NCBI RefSeq assembly: GCF_017357105.1
Contig: NZ_CP100395.1
Coordinates: 62,001 to 126,000, forward strand
Direction: 5' to 3'
Origin: Natronosalvus caseinilyticus
GTDB lineage: Archaea; Halobacteriota; Halobacteria; Halobacteriales; Natrialbaceae
Length of the DNA: 64,000 nucleotides
Position 1 is the first letter of the stretch. The number at the start of each line of letters is the position of its first letter. Made by a program: the position numbers and the translations under genes. The notes below the pieces were generated by a model. That model worked only from the letters and a program-made list of their open reading frames with translations, was not told where the DNA came from and did not search any database. This document shows positions 44,508-54,216 of the stretch, one piece after another.

Positions 44508-44999
44508 CTATCCCATTCTCGACAGACCCGATGACAGAGAATCTCCACCCGATTCGAGCACGACCGTCTCGACCTCATCGAGCGAGCCGAACTTTTTCTT
44601 GCGAACAGTCGTCTGCACTTCGGACTTTGTCACTCGCTGGCGGCGCATCGACTCGTCGATGAACTTTCCGCGGAAATACAGCAACGATGGCGGGCTCGTA
44701 ACGACGCGGCTGAAAAACGGCCACCGGATCTGTATCCACGTCACCATATACTGAATCGCGACGAGCAGCCCGAATGCGACAAGTGCCTCGGCAAGCGCGA
44801 CGCTCTTGGCCGTCAACGCCTGCCCGAATACTGAGCCGATGGCGACGGTCACGATGAAGTCGAACGCGTTCATACTCGACAGCGTTCGACTCCTCGAGAT
44901 ACGCAGAAAGAAGATCAGCGCGACGTACATGGCAATCCCGACGACGACGGTTCGAACGATCGGTGCCCAGCCAGCGAAGAAGAAATTGATACTCGTCAT
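44508..44999 (-). CDS. DUF421 (YetF-like) membrane protein, C-terminus altered
   Basis: 163 residues with three membrane segments (TVVVGIAMYVALIFFLRISR, FIVTVAIGSVFGQALTA, LVAFGLLVAIQYMVTWIQIR) and the cytoplasmic DUF421 domain (PPSLLYFRGKFIDESMRRQR, GSLDEVETVVLES). The last dozen residues (GGDSLSSGLSRMG) are not family-like, because the gene runs into the truncated TrmB copy. The start overlaps the stop of the channel gene (ATGA), so they form an operon. Confidence 0.85.
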   Translation of the reverse strand: MTSINFFFAGWAPIVRTVVVGIAMYVALIFFLRISRSRTLSSMNAFDFIVTVAIGSVFGQALTAKSVALAEALVAFGLLVAIQYMVTWIQIRWPFFSRVVTSPPSLLYFRGKFIDESMRRQRVTKSEVQTTVRKKKFGSLDEVETVVLESGGDSLSSGLSRMG

Positions 45000-46054
45000 T
45001 GGTCAGTCGGTGGCCAGTGCCAGGCATCTGCTTCCACGACGCCGAGGAGTTTCCGACGCCGTTCCGCCAGGTCGTCGAGGGCGTCCGCAAACTCCTCATC
45101 GGAGACGGTGGGGATTCCCTCGCCACCGAGCCGATCGAGATCAGGTGGTGGCGGTACATCGTCGGCAGGGTCGATGAACGCCTTGTCGAGCGTTTTCAGG
45201 TAGTTATCGCTGGCTGATCGAGCGTTCTTTAGCAACACCGAGTACGGCTGCGCGTCGTCCGTGACACCGAACCGGAACAGCGTGAGCGCCTCGTCGAAGA
45301 CGGCGACAGCCATTGCCGAGGCGTCCTGGGACTGTTCGCTGTGATAGTAATGGAGGATCGGGTAGGCCTTGTGTTGGTTCGAGAGTAGATCAAGCTGGGA
45401 GGTGAGCGAGTTCAACGGCAGATCAAATCCCTCGAAGTCCTCACCGTTCCAGCTGCTCTCGACGATCTCTTCGCCCCGCGTGCCGAGTCCGTTCACACTG
45501 CTGGCGAACGACCGCTTCTCGGCGACAGCACCGAGGACCGAGAGGACGTACGAGACACCCATCGTGACGAAGAGCATTCCGCTGGCGGTCGTGAGTGAGG
45601 TGGCGATCTGCCAGATGCCAGCTGGCGGGTAGAAGTCGCCGTTCCCCATCGTGAACATCGTGTATGCGACGAAGTAGATCCGCCCTGTCCATGTTACGGG
45701 GACATCCGAACGGGCGGCGATGAGCGCGTTTTCGCCGCCGGCGAAGAGGAGCGTCCAGCCTGCCCAGATGAACCCCACCCACATCACGAGCGTCAATGTG
45801 AGAATGATCGGGCCGGCGAGACCCAGCAGTCGCGACCGTTCGCTCCCGGAGCGACGGAGGCCTCGCCACACCCAGGACGTCAATCGCGCGGAGAGCGGGC
45901 CAGACCCACCGTCGACCCACAGGGTGGTCCACAGAATGTCGATGATCGCGGCGACGAGCAACGCCGCCCCGAGAACCAAGTATACCAGCCGCATCGACGC
46001 CGATAATTGCAGGGGTATATCGGTCAGCCAATTCCCGATAGAGAGCGCACCCAT
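44996..46054 (-). CDS. Two-TM potassium-channel-like protein
   Basis: About 352 residues from Met at 46054; Met at 46078 or 46153 is possible. Four membrane segments are visible, with a pore-like FVAYTMFTMGNGDFYPPAGI between the last two (a GNGDFYP filter in place of GYGD). A long cytoplasmic helical domain follows (LDLLSNQHKAYPILHYYHSE ... DDVPPPPDLDRLG). The altered filter leaves ion selectivity open. It is the first gene of a coupled pair with DUF421. Confidence 0.8.
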   Translation of the reverse strand: MGALSIGNWLTDIPLQLSASMRLVYLVLGAALLVAAIIDILWTTLWVDGGSGPLSARLTSWVWRGLRRSGSERSRLLGLAGPIILTLTLVMWVGFIWAGWTLLFAGGENALIAARSDVPVTWTGRIYFVAYTMFTMGNGDFYPPAGIWQIATSLTTASGMLFVTMGVSYVLSVLGAVAEKRSFASSVNGLGTRGEEIVESSWNGEDFEGFDLPLNSLTSQLDLLSNQHKAYPILHYYHSEQSQDASAMAVAVFDEALTLFRFGVTDDAQPYSVLLKNARSASDNYLKTLDKAFIDPADDVPPPPDLDRLGGEGIPTVSDEEFADALDDLAERRRKLLGVVEADAWHWPPTDQ

Positions 46055-46214
46055 AGTGAATATGAAGCTCTCACACATCTTAGCTAGTCGTACAACGCGG
46101 ACGCGGAAAATGGTGGTGACCCGAACAGAACTAGCAGTCGTCGATACCTTCACTTCAGGTTCTGTTCTAAACCTAGGGACAGATTTTTCTCTGTCTCCTG
46201 ACTCTATTACTGGT

Positions 46215-46643
46215 GTGAGAAAGACGAGCCGGAAATCTCAACCAGTGGAGCAGTATCGGTCTGCCGTCGATGGAGTCACACTTTTGCTCGTTCTCGCCCT
46301 CGTAGTAGTACAATTGTATCGCGGCCTGACGGCAGGGGTCATTCAAGATCCGACCTCGATGCACAACTTTGGGATCGCATTCACCCTCCTCGCCGGGCTG
46401 GGCCTCTATTTCACGCCGTACTGGCGCCCCGTCCTGTACTTCGTCGGCGCCATCTTCATGGGAACGCTCACCGTCTTCTGGGGGTTGCGAGAGCCCGTCA
46501 CCGACATCCTCGAGGTAAGCCGACTTGCCCTTGGCAGCACCCTTGTTCTTCTGTTCAGCTATCTCTTCTATCGAGCACGCACTCGGTACGTACAAGCAGA
46601 GAATCGAGCGACAACTGACGCACCACCCGACGACGGCCAGTAA
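46215..46643 (+). CDS. Four-span membrane protein
   Basis: About 142 residues from GTG at 46215. Spans: GVTLLLVLALVVVQLYRGL, FGIAFTLLAGLGLYFTPYW, VLYFVGAIFMGTLTVFWGLR and LALGSTLVLLFSYLFYRART, then an acidic tail. The longer upstream frame (to 45720) is antisense to the channel gene and spurious. It lies 34 bp before the CPA1 antiporter gene on the same strand, so it may be an accessory subunit (inference). Confidence 0.7.
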   Translation: MRKTSRKSQPVEQYRSAVDGVTLLLVLALVVVQLYRGLTAGVIQDPTSMHNFGIAFTLLAGLGLYFTPYWRPVLYFVGAIFMGTLTVFWGLREPVTDILEVSRLALGSTLVLLFSYLFYRARTRYVQAENRATTDAPPDDGQ

Positions 46644-46677
46644 CGCAACACGCTAACACCGCCTTCCAGTAATTTCA

Positions 46678-47910
46678 ATGTCCGACGTTGCCGCGCTGGT
46701 CATCCGGGTGTTAGCGGTCTTCTGTCTCGGGTTGGCCGTCCGGATCTTCGCGGTGCGGAGCGAACAGGTCGTCTATCCCGTCGCGCTCGTTCTCGTCGGT
46801 CTCATCGTTGCCATCACGCCGTTCGAACTCGGTATCCGGCTCTCCCGAGACATCATCATGATCGGGCTGTTACCAATCATCCTGTTCCAAGGTGCCGCCG
46901 AACTCGACCTCGACCAGCTCCGTGAGACGGCGCTGCCACCGCTTCTGTTGGTGATTCCGGGGTTACCCTTGACCGCCGCCATCCTTGGCGGCTCAGTCGC
47001 ATATTTGCTCGAGCTACCGCTGCTCGTTGGCCTGCTCTTCGGGGCGATTATCGTCCCGACTGACCCAGCCGCTGTCCTAGCAATCTTTCAACAACTCGAC
47101 GCGCCCGAAGACCTTGAATCAATCATCAAAGGCGAGAGCGTCTTCAACGACTTCGTCGCCATCGTCCTCTTCACCGTTCTCGTAGATCTCGTGGAAACAC
47201 AGGAAGGGACAGGCCAGACGGTCACGGAGCTCACGGGACTGGCGACGATTCGACGACTCCTCGTCGAGATGCTCGTCGTTGGTGGCGGTGGCCTCTTTGT
47301 CGGTCTCCTCGTTGGGTTTGTGGGGAATGCCGCGATTCGCTGGGTGCGTGACCGGCAAGCGACGCTGTTGATTACGGTCATCGCTGCCTACGGCAGCTAC
47401 CTCATCGCCTCCCAGGTGATCGGGATCAGTGGCGTCCTTGCAGCCGTGACGGCAGGCCTGGTTATCGGTCATACGGGTGGCTGGGACGAGGAGCCGACGC
47501 GGACGGTCGAGTTCATGAAGGAAGTCTGGCAGACGGCAGTCTTCCTAGTCAACACTCTCCTCTACATCTTGATCGGTGAACTCGTCGCGCCTGGTCTCCT
47601 GCTGGATAACGCTGTACTCGTGAGCGGTGCAGTCATACTCGTTCTCGTAGCGCGGGGGGTCGTGGTGTATCCCCTGATGAGCGCTGCGAACCGAGTGCTC
47701 ACGAGGCCAGTACCGAGGAAGTATCAGCACGTCATCGTCTGGGGGAGTCTCCATACGGTCATCCCTGTTGCACTCGCGTTGAGCCTCTCCGACGCCATGC
47801 AGTTCAGCGAGGAGATTCGAGCGATGGTGTTCGGTGTCGCCGTCCTGAGCGTCGGGATTCAGGGATTATTGATGCCAACGGTTCTGAAATACACTGGAAC
47901 AGCGTCGTAG
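46678..47910 (+). CDS. CPA1-family Na+/H+ antiporter (NhaP-like)
   Basis: 410 residues, about 12 membrane segments. Catalytic and structural motifs: GLLPIILFQGAAELDLDQLR, IIVPTDPAAVLAIFQQLDAP (TDP), and IIKGESVFNDFVAIVLF (ESxFND), followed by ISGVLAAVTAGLVIGH and LYILIGELV. There is no C-terminal nucleotide-binding domain. It exports Na+ (or K+) in exchange for H+. Part of the ion-homeostasis set of this window. Confidence 0.93.
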   Translation: MSDVAALVIRVLAVFCLGLAVRIFAVRSEQVVYPVALVLVGLIVAITPFELGIRLSRDIIMIGLLPIILFQGAAELDLDQLRETALPPLLLVIPGLPLTAAILGGSVAYLLELPLLVGLLFGAIIVPTDPAAVLAIFQQLDAPEDLESIIKGESVFNDFVAIVLFTVLVDLVETQEGTGQTVTELTGLATIRRLLVEMLVVGGGGLFVGLLVGFVGNAAIRWVRDRQATLLITVIAAYGSYLIASQVIGISGVLAAVTAGLVIGHTGGWDEEPTRTVEFMKEVWQTAVFLVNTLLYILIGELVAPGLLLDNAVLVSGAVILVLVARGVVVYPLMSAANRVLTRPVPRKYQHVIVWGSLHTVIPVALALSLSDAMQFSEEIRAMVFGVAVLSVGIQGLLMPTVLKYTGTAS

Positions 47911-48487
47911 CCACCAAGAGAACCGTTCTATCGATTCCCTGTTTGAGCCGAGAGAGCAGAGGACTGGTATGAGAACCGTTGTATGACATCCGATACGCCT
48001 ATTAGAATCGAGTTCACTGGAGCCACCCTTTCTCAACGTAGTAGACTACCACCTCAGCACGTTGGGATTCGATGAGTGGTCCGGTCGGTAGCTGAATCGC
48101 TGAGTACATCAGTCGGTAAGTATGCATCCGTATGTACCGGTTGGTTCTACCCGGTGTGATTGAAATAAACGAGGTCAATGTACTGCATCCATACTCTGCA
48201 GTCAGCACACCTGATAAGAATCAATCATTGATAAAAGATTTCAACGGACCGTTTATTATAATTTGGCCAGTAATTAGGAGACAATCAGCGATAACCTGAA
48301 TATCAGGATGAATGATTAACAGAGGGAAAGAACTATAGAAATCCTATAAATGGCCTTTTTGACCAAGGATATAGAGGAAAAGAATACAATATTCGGAAGG
48401 CCTTATAGGTCTCCTACATAGAGGATACTGCTTGAGAAGTACGTAGGAACCTGTTTTCTTCCCTGCTGACTGATTTAAATAGGCCTC
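47911..48487. other. AT-rich gene-free stretch with an L-type cassette end (48127-48251)
   Basis: TGCATCCATACTCTGCAGTC with upstream GTGATTGAAATAAACG and terminal AGATTTCAACGGACC matches the inverted L end at 61690-61797. Its partner was not found. 48240-48480 is AT-rich without a gene. Confidence 0.5.
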
Positions 48488-48718
48488 TCACTCGATTTGT
48501 TGAATAGTCGGTTCATTTTCATCGACTTCCCCCTCATATACCAACTCGTAGCTCGCTTCCTCTGGCCCTCCAACCTGGAATAGCGTTGTCTTGGTTTCTC
48601 CATTAAATGAATAAGAAATCGAAATATCGGATGGATGGTCGAGCATTTGAACGATTGTATCAACAGCTTCCTGAAGCGTTGCGGCATTGAGTGTACTAGT
48701 CGCCATTTCGTCATTCAT
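48488..48718 (-). CDS. Small hypothetical protein
   Basis: About 76 residues from Met at 48718 (MNDEMATSTLNAATLQEAVD), ending GEVDENEPTIQQIE; a start at 48760 is possible. Acidic, mixed alpha/beta, with no family call. It is divergent from the next gene and shares a short AT-rich promoter region (CTATAAGGATTC). Confidence 0.5.
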   Translation of the reverse strand: MNDEMATSTLNAATLQEAVDTIVQMLDHPSDISISYSFNGETKTTLFQVGGPEEASYELVYEGEVDENEPTIQQIE

Positions 48719-48777
48719 CGAGTTTGTATTGAATATCCTGCTATAAGGATTCATTCCCATAGTATGCTACTGAAGAA

Positions 48778-49785
48778 GTGCGATCAGAAGGCCACATCGG
48801 GGACTTAGTCGCACACACATCAAGATTGGCCACTCAAGCGAATTGTGATTTCTCAGGAACATATATTGAATCGCATTATGCAGACTACTTTTATCGAGTG
48901 GGAAAAGTAGTCTCTCACATGGCTCAGGAATTCATTTCTGAATATGGACTCGATCCAGACGAGTTCATTAAACGTCTCGCTGATCGTTTCCAGAATCGTT
49001 TCTCCAAAATAGAGCGACGATCTATTGAAGAAGCAATTTTCGTTGACGGTGGGCCTGTCGACTATCTCGTGTGGATTTCGCTTGAGGGGTATGAGAATCA
49101 CACGTTTTTCTACCATGACGAGGAACCCAATGTAGAGTTTGTTCAACGGCTACTTCTCACATCGCCTGCGAAAGAAGAAATGCCACTATTCAAATCATTT
49201 CTTCAACAGAATTACGAGACATACACCGACCTCAACAATACAGTTCTACTCGAAATTCGTGACACGTATCTTCCTCAAATGGGTGAACGACCGCGGGCCA
49301 ACATCGGAATCTGCCACAATCCTCTTGACGATCGAATTGTCTCTGGCGTGAGTGGAATCCCACGACGGCAAGAGCAAGAGATTTTCGATGATATGGATAA
49401 AATCGTGCCAGACAGGACATTTGAAAAGTTCATCACTTCTACCGTACAGACCCTCCAGACAGAAATCGAAGAGGAAGCAGATCGGCATACGATTTCTGGG
49501 GAGATCCGCGATATTCTTCAACAGGACAGAGGATTTACGTTGGAAACAACGAAAGAGCTTCCCAAAGGTATCCATCCGCAATACACGGGCGAAGAGGCTG
49601 ACCTCTGGCAGAAACCTGCCTCACGAGTTGACTATATGGACGGGGCTCAGGGATTCCTCCAGATTTGGATCCCTATTGATGAAGAAGAAATCGCGTTAGT
49701 GAGCGCAACTGCCGGTGAATATGACCGAGAGGCGATTGTTGACGCCATCCGCGAGGAGTTTGAAGTTGTTCTCGGGACGTGTTGA
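48778..49785 (+). CDS. Uncharacterised protein, 335 aa
   Basis: GTG start. A soluble acidic protein with no motif I recognise: ADYFYRVGKVVSHMAQEFIS, VDGGPVDYLVWISLEGYENH, NIGICHNPLDDRIVSGVSGI, and a distinct C-terminal unit GAQGFLQIWIPIDEEEIALV. Codon use is AT-richer than surrounding genes, suggesting foreign origin. The length and absence of stops support a real gene. A toxin or phage-defence role is possible given location, but nothing in the sequence shows it. Confidence 0.7.
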   Translation: MRSEGHIGDLVAHTSRLATQANCDFSGTYIESHYADYFYRVGKVVSHMAQEFISEYGLDPDEFIKRLADRFQNRFSKIERRSIEEAIFVDGGPVDYLVWISLEGYENHTFFYHDEEPNVEFVQRLLLTSPAKEEMPLFKSFLQQNYETYTDLNNTVLLEIRDTYLPQMGERPRANIGICHNPLDDRIVSGVSGIPRRQEQEIFDDMDKIVPDRTFEKFITSTVQTLQTEIEEEADRHTISGEIRDILQQDRGFTLETTKELPKGIHPQYTGEEADLWQKPASRVDYMDGAQGFLQIWIPIDEEEIALVSATAGEYDREAIVDAIREEFEVVLGTC

Positions 49786-50049
49786 TACGTAACGCGGTCA
49801 CAACGATCTAGCCGCGTTTCTGTTGTCTACGACCGACGAAACAATCCTTTGATACGGATGAGTATACTACTATAGAACGGCGGCGATGACGAATGGTTAC
49901 CCCACTGAGCCCCTTGTGATGACGCGGGAAGCCGAGTCGCCACTTCTGGAAAACGGCTTCATTGCCTTGAGACCTTCTATACCATCAATTCCACACCAAT
50001 CAGCCCAATCGAGTGCGGACGATAGCTTTGAGACTGTATTAGTAACGTC
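49786..50049. other. Intergenic; possible start fragment
   Basis: A plus frame at 49886 begins plausibly (MTNGYPTEPLVMTREAESPL) but decays after 30 codons, so it is probably a gene remnant. Confidence 0.3.
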
Positions 50050-50184
50050 TCAGTTGAGATTGACCTGCCATTCATGGCCACATTCTTTGCACTTGAACCG
50101 AAGGATTTGATTTCCGTTCTTATCTCGACCTCTGCCAACTGATCTTGATACGAAATTCTCGCATTTGGGACACGTGGTTGGCAC
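50050..50184 (-). CDS. Zinc-ribbon protein, 44 aa
   Basis: From GTG at 50184: PTTCPKCENFVSRSV, then GNQILRFKCKECGHEWQVNL. Two CxxC pairs and the CGHEWQ end are typical of a TFIIS/RPB9-like zinc ribbon. An upstream in-frame TAA fixes the GTG start. Confidence 0.65.
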   Translation of the reverse strand: MPTTCPKCENFVSRSVGRGRDKNGNQILRFKCKECGHEWQVNLN

Positions 50185-50229
50185 AGGAATCTCTTATCTA
50201 TCCATTGTAAAGAGGGCATCGCTGCTTCA

Positions 50230-50616
50230 GCAGATTACTTATATTCCGTCACCGCCGAAATGGAGGACGTCGAGCCGCGTAGAGTCTCCTCGTCAAGTTC
50301 AATTTGGGCATTATACGCATGCTCGCCAGTGAATGGCATATCCTCTGCGAATGAGATACACACTCATTCATACCCCACTCATCATAATTGCTCTCCGTTA
50401 GCTAAGAAATCAAATTATGAACCGGTCTCGTTCCGAATGCTGTCTATACAGCAATAGAGCGGCTAATAGTGCTTTAGCTAAAAACCTCAGTTGGTCATAT
50501 TACTTCTATATAACATCAATTGATAATATACTAACAGACTACGAAAAAGACGATGTTTTTGAACATATTGAAAGCCTCATCTTGAAGAGTTCTCGTGTGG
50601 TACGCTACCTTGAATC
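50230..50616. other. AT-rich gene-free stretch
   Basis: Nothing convincing on either strand. 50450-50560 is markedly AT-rich (ATTGATAATATACTAACAGA) and may hold the promoter of the CBS gene. Confidence 0.4.
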
Positions 50617-51042
50617 ATGACCGTTGGCAACCTCGGACCAAGCGATGTCGTAACGGCAAGTCCAGAAAGTACGCTTGGAGAAATCACTGAGCTGCTGGAC
50701 TCCGAAAACGTGGGCGCGATTGTACTCACAGAAGATGAGTCGCCGGCCGGAATCGTAACTGACCGTGATGCTGCTCTGGCAATCCACCAGCACGACGATG
50801 TTGCAGACATCTCAGTACAGGAAGTGATGTCAGAAGATCCAGCGACGCTACGAGAGGATGAAGAGGCAATGGAAATCTCCCGGGCGATCAAGGAAAACAA
50901 TGTTCGTCGCTTCCCGGTTGTTGATGAGAATGGGAGTCTCACAGGAATTGTCACTCTTGATGACCTCGTCGCGACAATAGGTGAGCAATTGGATAATGTC
51001 GCAGATACAATCGAGTCCCAATCGCCAGAGTACACCCCGTAA
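50617..51042 (+). CDS. CBS-pair protein
   Basis: A 141-residue stand-alone Bateman module. CBS1: LGPSDVVTASPESTLGEITE to ESPAGIVTDRDAALAI. CBS2: QEVMSEDPATLREDEEAMEI to RRFPVVDENGSLTGIVTLDD. It binds adenine nucleotides in known homologues and usually regulates a partner. No partner is obvious here. Confidence 0.9.
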   Translation: MTVGNLGPSDVVTASPESTLGEITELLDSENVGAIVLTEDESPAGIVTDRDAALAIHQHDDVADISVQEVMSEDPATLREDEEAMEISRAIKENNVRRFPVVDENGSLTGIVTLDDLVATIGEQLDNVADTIESQSPEYTP

Positions 51043-51958
51043 ACAGGACTCTCGTACGATGGCCGACGTTTAGTCATGCGTAAGACGGGAGAAATTCTTG
51101 CTGATTGATAGCAGAGACCTCCCACTTCAGCGGCAATGTAGACCGGATTGAGTTAGCATTTGTGGAGTGCAAGCGGACACCTGGGCTAGCAATGGAGCTG
51201 GATATTTAACCCTATGTTTCAGGTTGCCACTACCGAATATCGTCGGATTGCTCGGTTGCTAGGGTATCAACCGCAGTCGGAAAGCAGCCTACAATTGGGT
51301 GCAACAAGCCGATCTACAGATAGAATCTGGGCGAGCACGCATCAGATTGCTCTTGACGAACCAGTGATTCGGATCAACGACCAGCCTCCGACTGTACGTC
51401 GCTGCTGCCCCTAAACAAACGACCAGCTCCGTGCCCGGCTGTTTTCGACGACAACCGCCGCACTCACCAAGATGCCTCTCACTGGACTTCAGCAGAAGCA
51501 CCACATCGAAACTACCGTGTTTCTCGTTCATGAGGTGATGCCCCTCCAAACCACGCTTCAACGAGCCAGCCTCCGATTCTGATGCATCGTCACGGAAATC
51601 GAAACGCTGTCGAACGAACTTTCTGAGAACTCAAACGCTGAACCTCGTCGCCCTCGAACTGCTTCAGTCACGTTGAACCAGAAACCGATGAATCATTGCT
51701 ACAAACCTTCACACCGGCGCAATGAGGCAAACTAAACATAACCTGCTGCACAGTGGGAAGGTTTTTAACCCTCGTTGCGAAGATACTGGTACCAGTTCAT
51801 CGCGTCTCTCGACAGCTTTGACCGAGCGCTCGGTACTCGATTGACCGATTCTTCCGAGAGATTCTGGCCAGTCGGTCTCTCGATACCGAGTACGCCACCG
51901 ACGTAGACCACAACAACCGATCTCGGTCAGATTGTAACGAGACAGCGATCCCCTCTCT
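51043..51958. other. Long stretch without a supported gene
   Basis: About 900 bp with only short, poorly coding frames on both strands (one minus frame near 51290-51560 has two Cys-rich spots but no consistent composition). It is most likely decayed DNA plus the promoter of the aCPSF1-type gene near 51900-51958. Confidence 0.4.
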
Positions 51959-53869
51959 ATGAGCGACGATACGACCCACTCAGACTTACACGAACGCATT
52001 GTCACGCAGGTGCCCTCACATCTGGACGTTACCGAAGTCCAGTACGAGGGACCAGACCTCGTCATCTACACCGAGACCCCTCGCAAGTTCGCTGAAAACA
52101 GCGATCTCATCGGGGACCTCGCACGGTCACTCCAAAAACGGGTGACGATACGGCCAGCGCCGGGGGCACAGTCGAGTCCGTCGGACGCAGAAACGAAAAT
52201 TCGCGACATTGCTCCTGATGAGGCCCACATTCAGGATCTCGAGTTCTATCCGACGATCGGAGAAGTGATTGTCGAAGCTGAGAAGCCGGGGCTTGTCATC
52301 GGACAGCGAGGGAGTACGCTCCGCGAGATCACCCGAGAGATCGGCTGGAACCTGGAAGTGGTTCGAACGCCGCCGATGGAGTCCTCGACCGTCGACAGCG
52401 TCAGGAACTTCCTGACCCAGGAACGCGGAGAACGACGCGACTTCCTCGCAAAGGTCGGCGAGAAGATACACGGCGAACCCGCAAAGGACCTCGAGTGGGT
52501 GCGGATCACGACGCTGGGTTGTTGTCGCGAAGTCGGTCGCGCGAGTTTCGTGCTTCACACCCCAAATACGAGGATTCTCATTGACTGCGGCGACAAACCG
52601 GGTGCCGAGGGGGAAGTTCCCTACCTTCATGCGCCCGAGGCGATGCCATTGACGGGTATCGACGCCGTGGTGCTGACCCACGCTCACCTCGACCACAGTG
52701 CGTTGCTTCCGCTGTTGTTCAAGTACGGATACGACGGACCGGTTTACACGACTGAACCGACGCGTGATCTGATGGGGCTGTTGCAGTTGGACTATCTGAC
52801 CGTGGCCTCGAAGGAGGGTCGAACGCCGCCGTACTCAAGCGAGCAGGTCCGACAGGCGATCAAGCACACGATTCCAGTCGAGTATGGTAACGTCACCGAC
52901 ATCGCACCTGACGTCAAACTGACGATGCACAATGCGGGGCACATCCTGGGAAGTGCGTCCGCTCACTTTCACATCGGAAGCGGGTTCTACAACATCCTCT
53001 TCTCGGGCGACGTTCACTACGAGCCGACGCGGCTGTTCAACGGCGCCGTGAACGATTTCCCTCGCGCGGAGGCGATGGTCATGGAGTCGACGTACGGTCG
53101 CCGTGGCGACTATCAGACGGACACCGAGGAGAGCGAAGCGAAGGTCCACGAAATCATCAGGGAGACGTACGAGGAGGACGGGATCGTCGTCATCCCCGCG
53201 TTCGCAGTCGGTCGCTCCCAGGAACTGATGTTGGTCCTGGAGGAGGCGATGCGAGAGGGAACGATTCCGACGATGCCGGTCTATCTGGACGGCATGATTC
53301 GGGAAGCGACCGCGATTCACACGGCGTACCCCGATTACCTCAGGGATGGGCTACAACAGCGTATCCTCCATGAAGACGAGAATCCGTTCATCGCAGACCA
53401 GTTCCGGCAAGTAGACGGCGGACAGGAGATGCGCGAGGAGATCGCGAGCGGCGACCCTTGCGTGATCCTCTCGACGTCGGGGATGGTGACCGGCGGGCCG
53501 ATCATGTCCTGGCTCGAACTGCTCGGACCGAATCAGACGAACACCCTCCTGTTCGTCGGGTACCAGGCCGAGGGGACCCTCGGGCGCAGAATTCAGGGCG
53601 GGAACGTGGAAATCTCCCTCCCTGGACGGGCTGATCGCGCGAATCGCCTGACGCTCGAACTCAGGATCGAATCGGTGAGCGGTTTCTCCGGCCACGCCGA
53701 CCGAGCCAGCCTCGAACAGTACGTCGACGAGATGAACCCCCGACCGGAGACGATTCTCTGCGTTCACGGCGACGAACAGGCGACAGATCAACTCTCCTCC
53801 GCACTGTACCAGAATCACAACGTCAGGACGTATCAGCCGAAGAATTTGGAGACGTTCCGGTTTCCCTGA
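51959..53869 (+). CDS. aCPSF1-type beta-CASP ribonuclease (KH, MBL, beta-CASP)
   Basis: 636 residues. An N-terminal KH pair (VIYTETPRKFAENSDLIGDL; VIGQRGSTLREITREIGWNL), then a metallo-beta-lactamase with VVLTHAHLDHSALLPLLF and NAGHILGSASAHFHIG, a beta-CASP cap (VIPAFAVGRSQELMLVLEEA, VILSTSGMVTGGPIMSWLE) and motif GFSGHADRASLEQYV with CVHGDEQA. It is the archaeal homologue of CPSF73 that cuts transcript 3' ends and terminates transcription. Archaea normally carry one essential copy on the chromosome, so this is probably a second copy. All catalytic residues are present. Confidence 0.94.
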   Translation: MSDDTTHSDLHERIVTQVPSHLDVTEVQYEGPDLVIYTETPRKFAENSDLIGDLARSLQKRVTIRPAPGAQSSPSDAETKIRDIAPDEAHIQDLEFYPTIGEVIVEAEKPGLVIGQRGSTLREITREIGWNLEVVRTPPMESSTVDSVRNFLTQERGERRDFLAKVGEKIHGEPAKDLEWVRITTLGCCREVGRASFVLHTPNTRILIDCGDKPGAEGEVPYLHAPEAMPLTGIDAVVLTHAHLDHSALLPLLFKYGYDGPVYTTEPTRDLMGLLQLDYLTVASKEGRTPPYSSEQVRQAIKHTIPVEYGNVTDIAPDVKLTMHNAGHILGSASAHFHIGSGFYNILFSGDVHYEPTRLFNGAVNDFPRAEAMVMESTYGRRGDYQTDTEESEAKVHEIIRETYEEDGIVVIPAFAVGRSQELMLVLEEAMREGTIPTMPVYLDGMIREATAIHTAYPDYLRDGLQQRILHEDENPFIADQFRQVDGGQEMREEIASGDPCVILSTSGMVTGGPIMSWLELLGPNQTNTLLFVGYQAEGTLGRRIQGGNVEISLPGRADRANRLTLELRIESVSGFSGHADRASLEQYVDEMNPRPETILCVHGDEQATDQLSSALYQNHNVRTYQPKNLETFRFP

Positions 53870-53973
53870 CACCCGTTCTCGAGTGAGGGGGCACTAGCGG
53901 ATCTCTGGCAACGGGGCGGTCGTTCGCCATCATGCGAACGCTTGCTCGTGGCAATTGACCGAGGATGACGACG

Positions 53974-54216
53974 TTACTCTGTCCATCGGATTTCGTACTC
54001 GAGTTCGTACCGCTTCTCGCCGGTTTCGGAGTCGGTGAGTCGCTCGAGTTCGATCTCGAACGTCGTCCTGTCGGGAATCGTCACGCGCTCTTCCTCTGTC
54101 TCACTCTCCAGGTGGACAGAGCCGGTTTTGATCTGTTCGGCAGCGGCAATGAGGACCTCGGCAATCTCCGCTCGGGATCGTGATTCCTCCGTTTTGAAAA
54201 GTTCTTCTTCGGGCAT
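53974..54216 (-). CDS. Amphi-Trp domain protein
   Basis: Eighty residues from Met at 54216: ELFKTEESRSRAEIAEVLIA, TGSVHLESETEEERVTIPDR, FEIELERL, ELEYEIRWTE. The EIxW-like end and alternating strands match the amphi-Trp family, short proteins with an amphipathic Trp-bearing strand. The longer upstream frame is not coding. Confidence 0.8.
   Translation of the reverse strand: MPEEELFKTEESRSRAEIAEVLIAAAEQIKTGSVHLESETEEERVTIPDRTTFEIELERLTDSETGEKRYELEYEIRWTE

Noticed and set aside
51289-51561. 90-codon minus ORF with several cysteines
   Set aside because: Cys positions do not form a recognisable zinc motif and the composition is not typical of haloarchaeal proteins.
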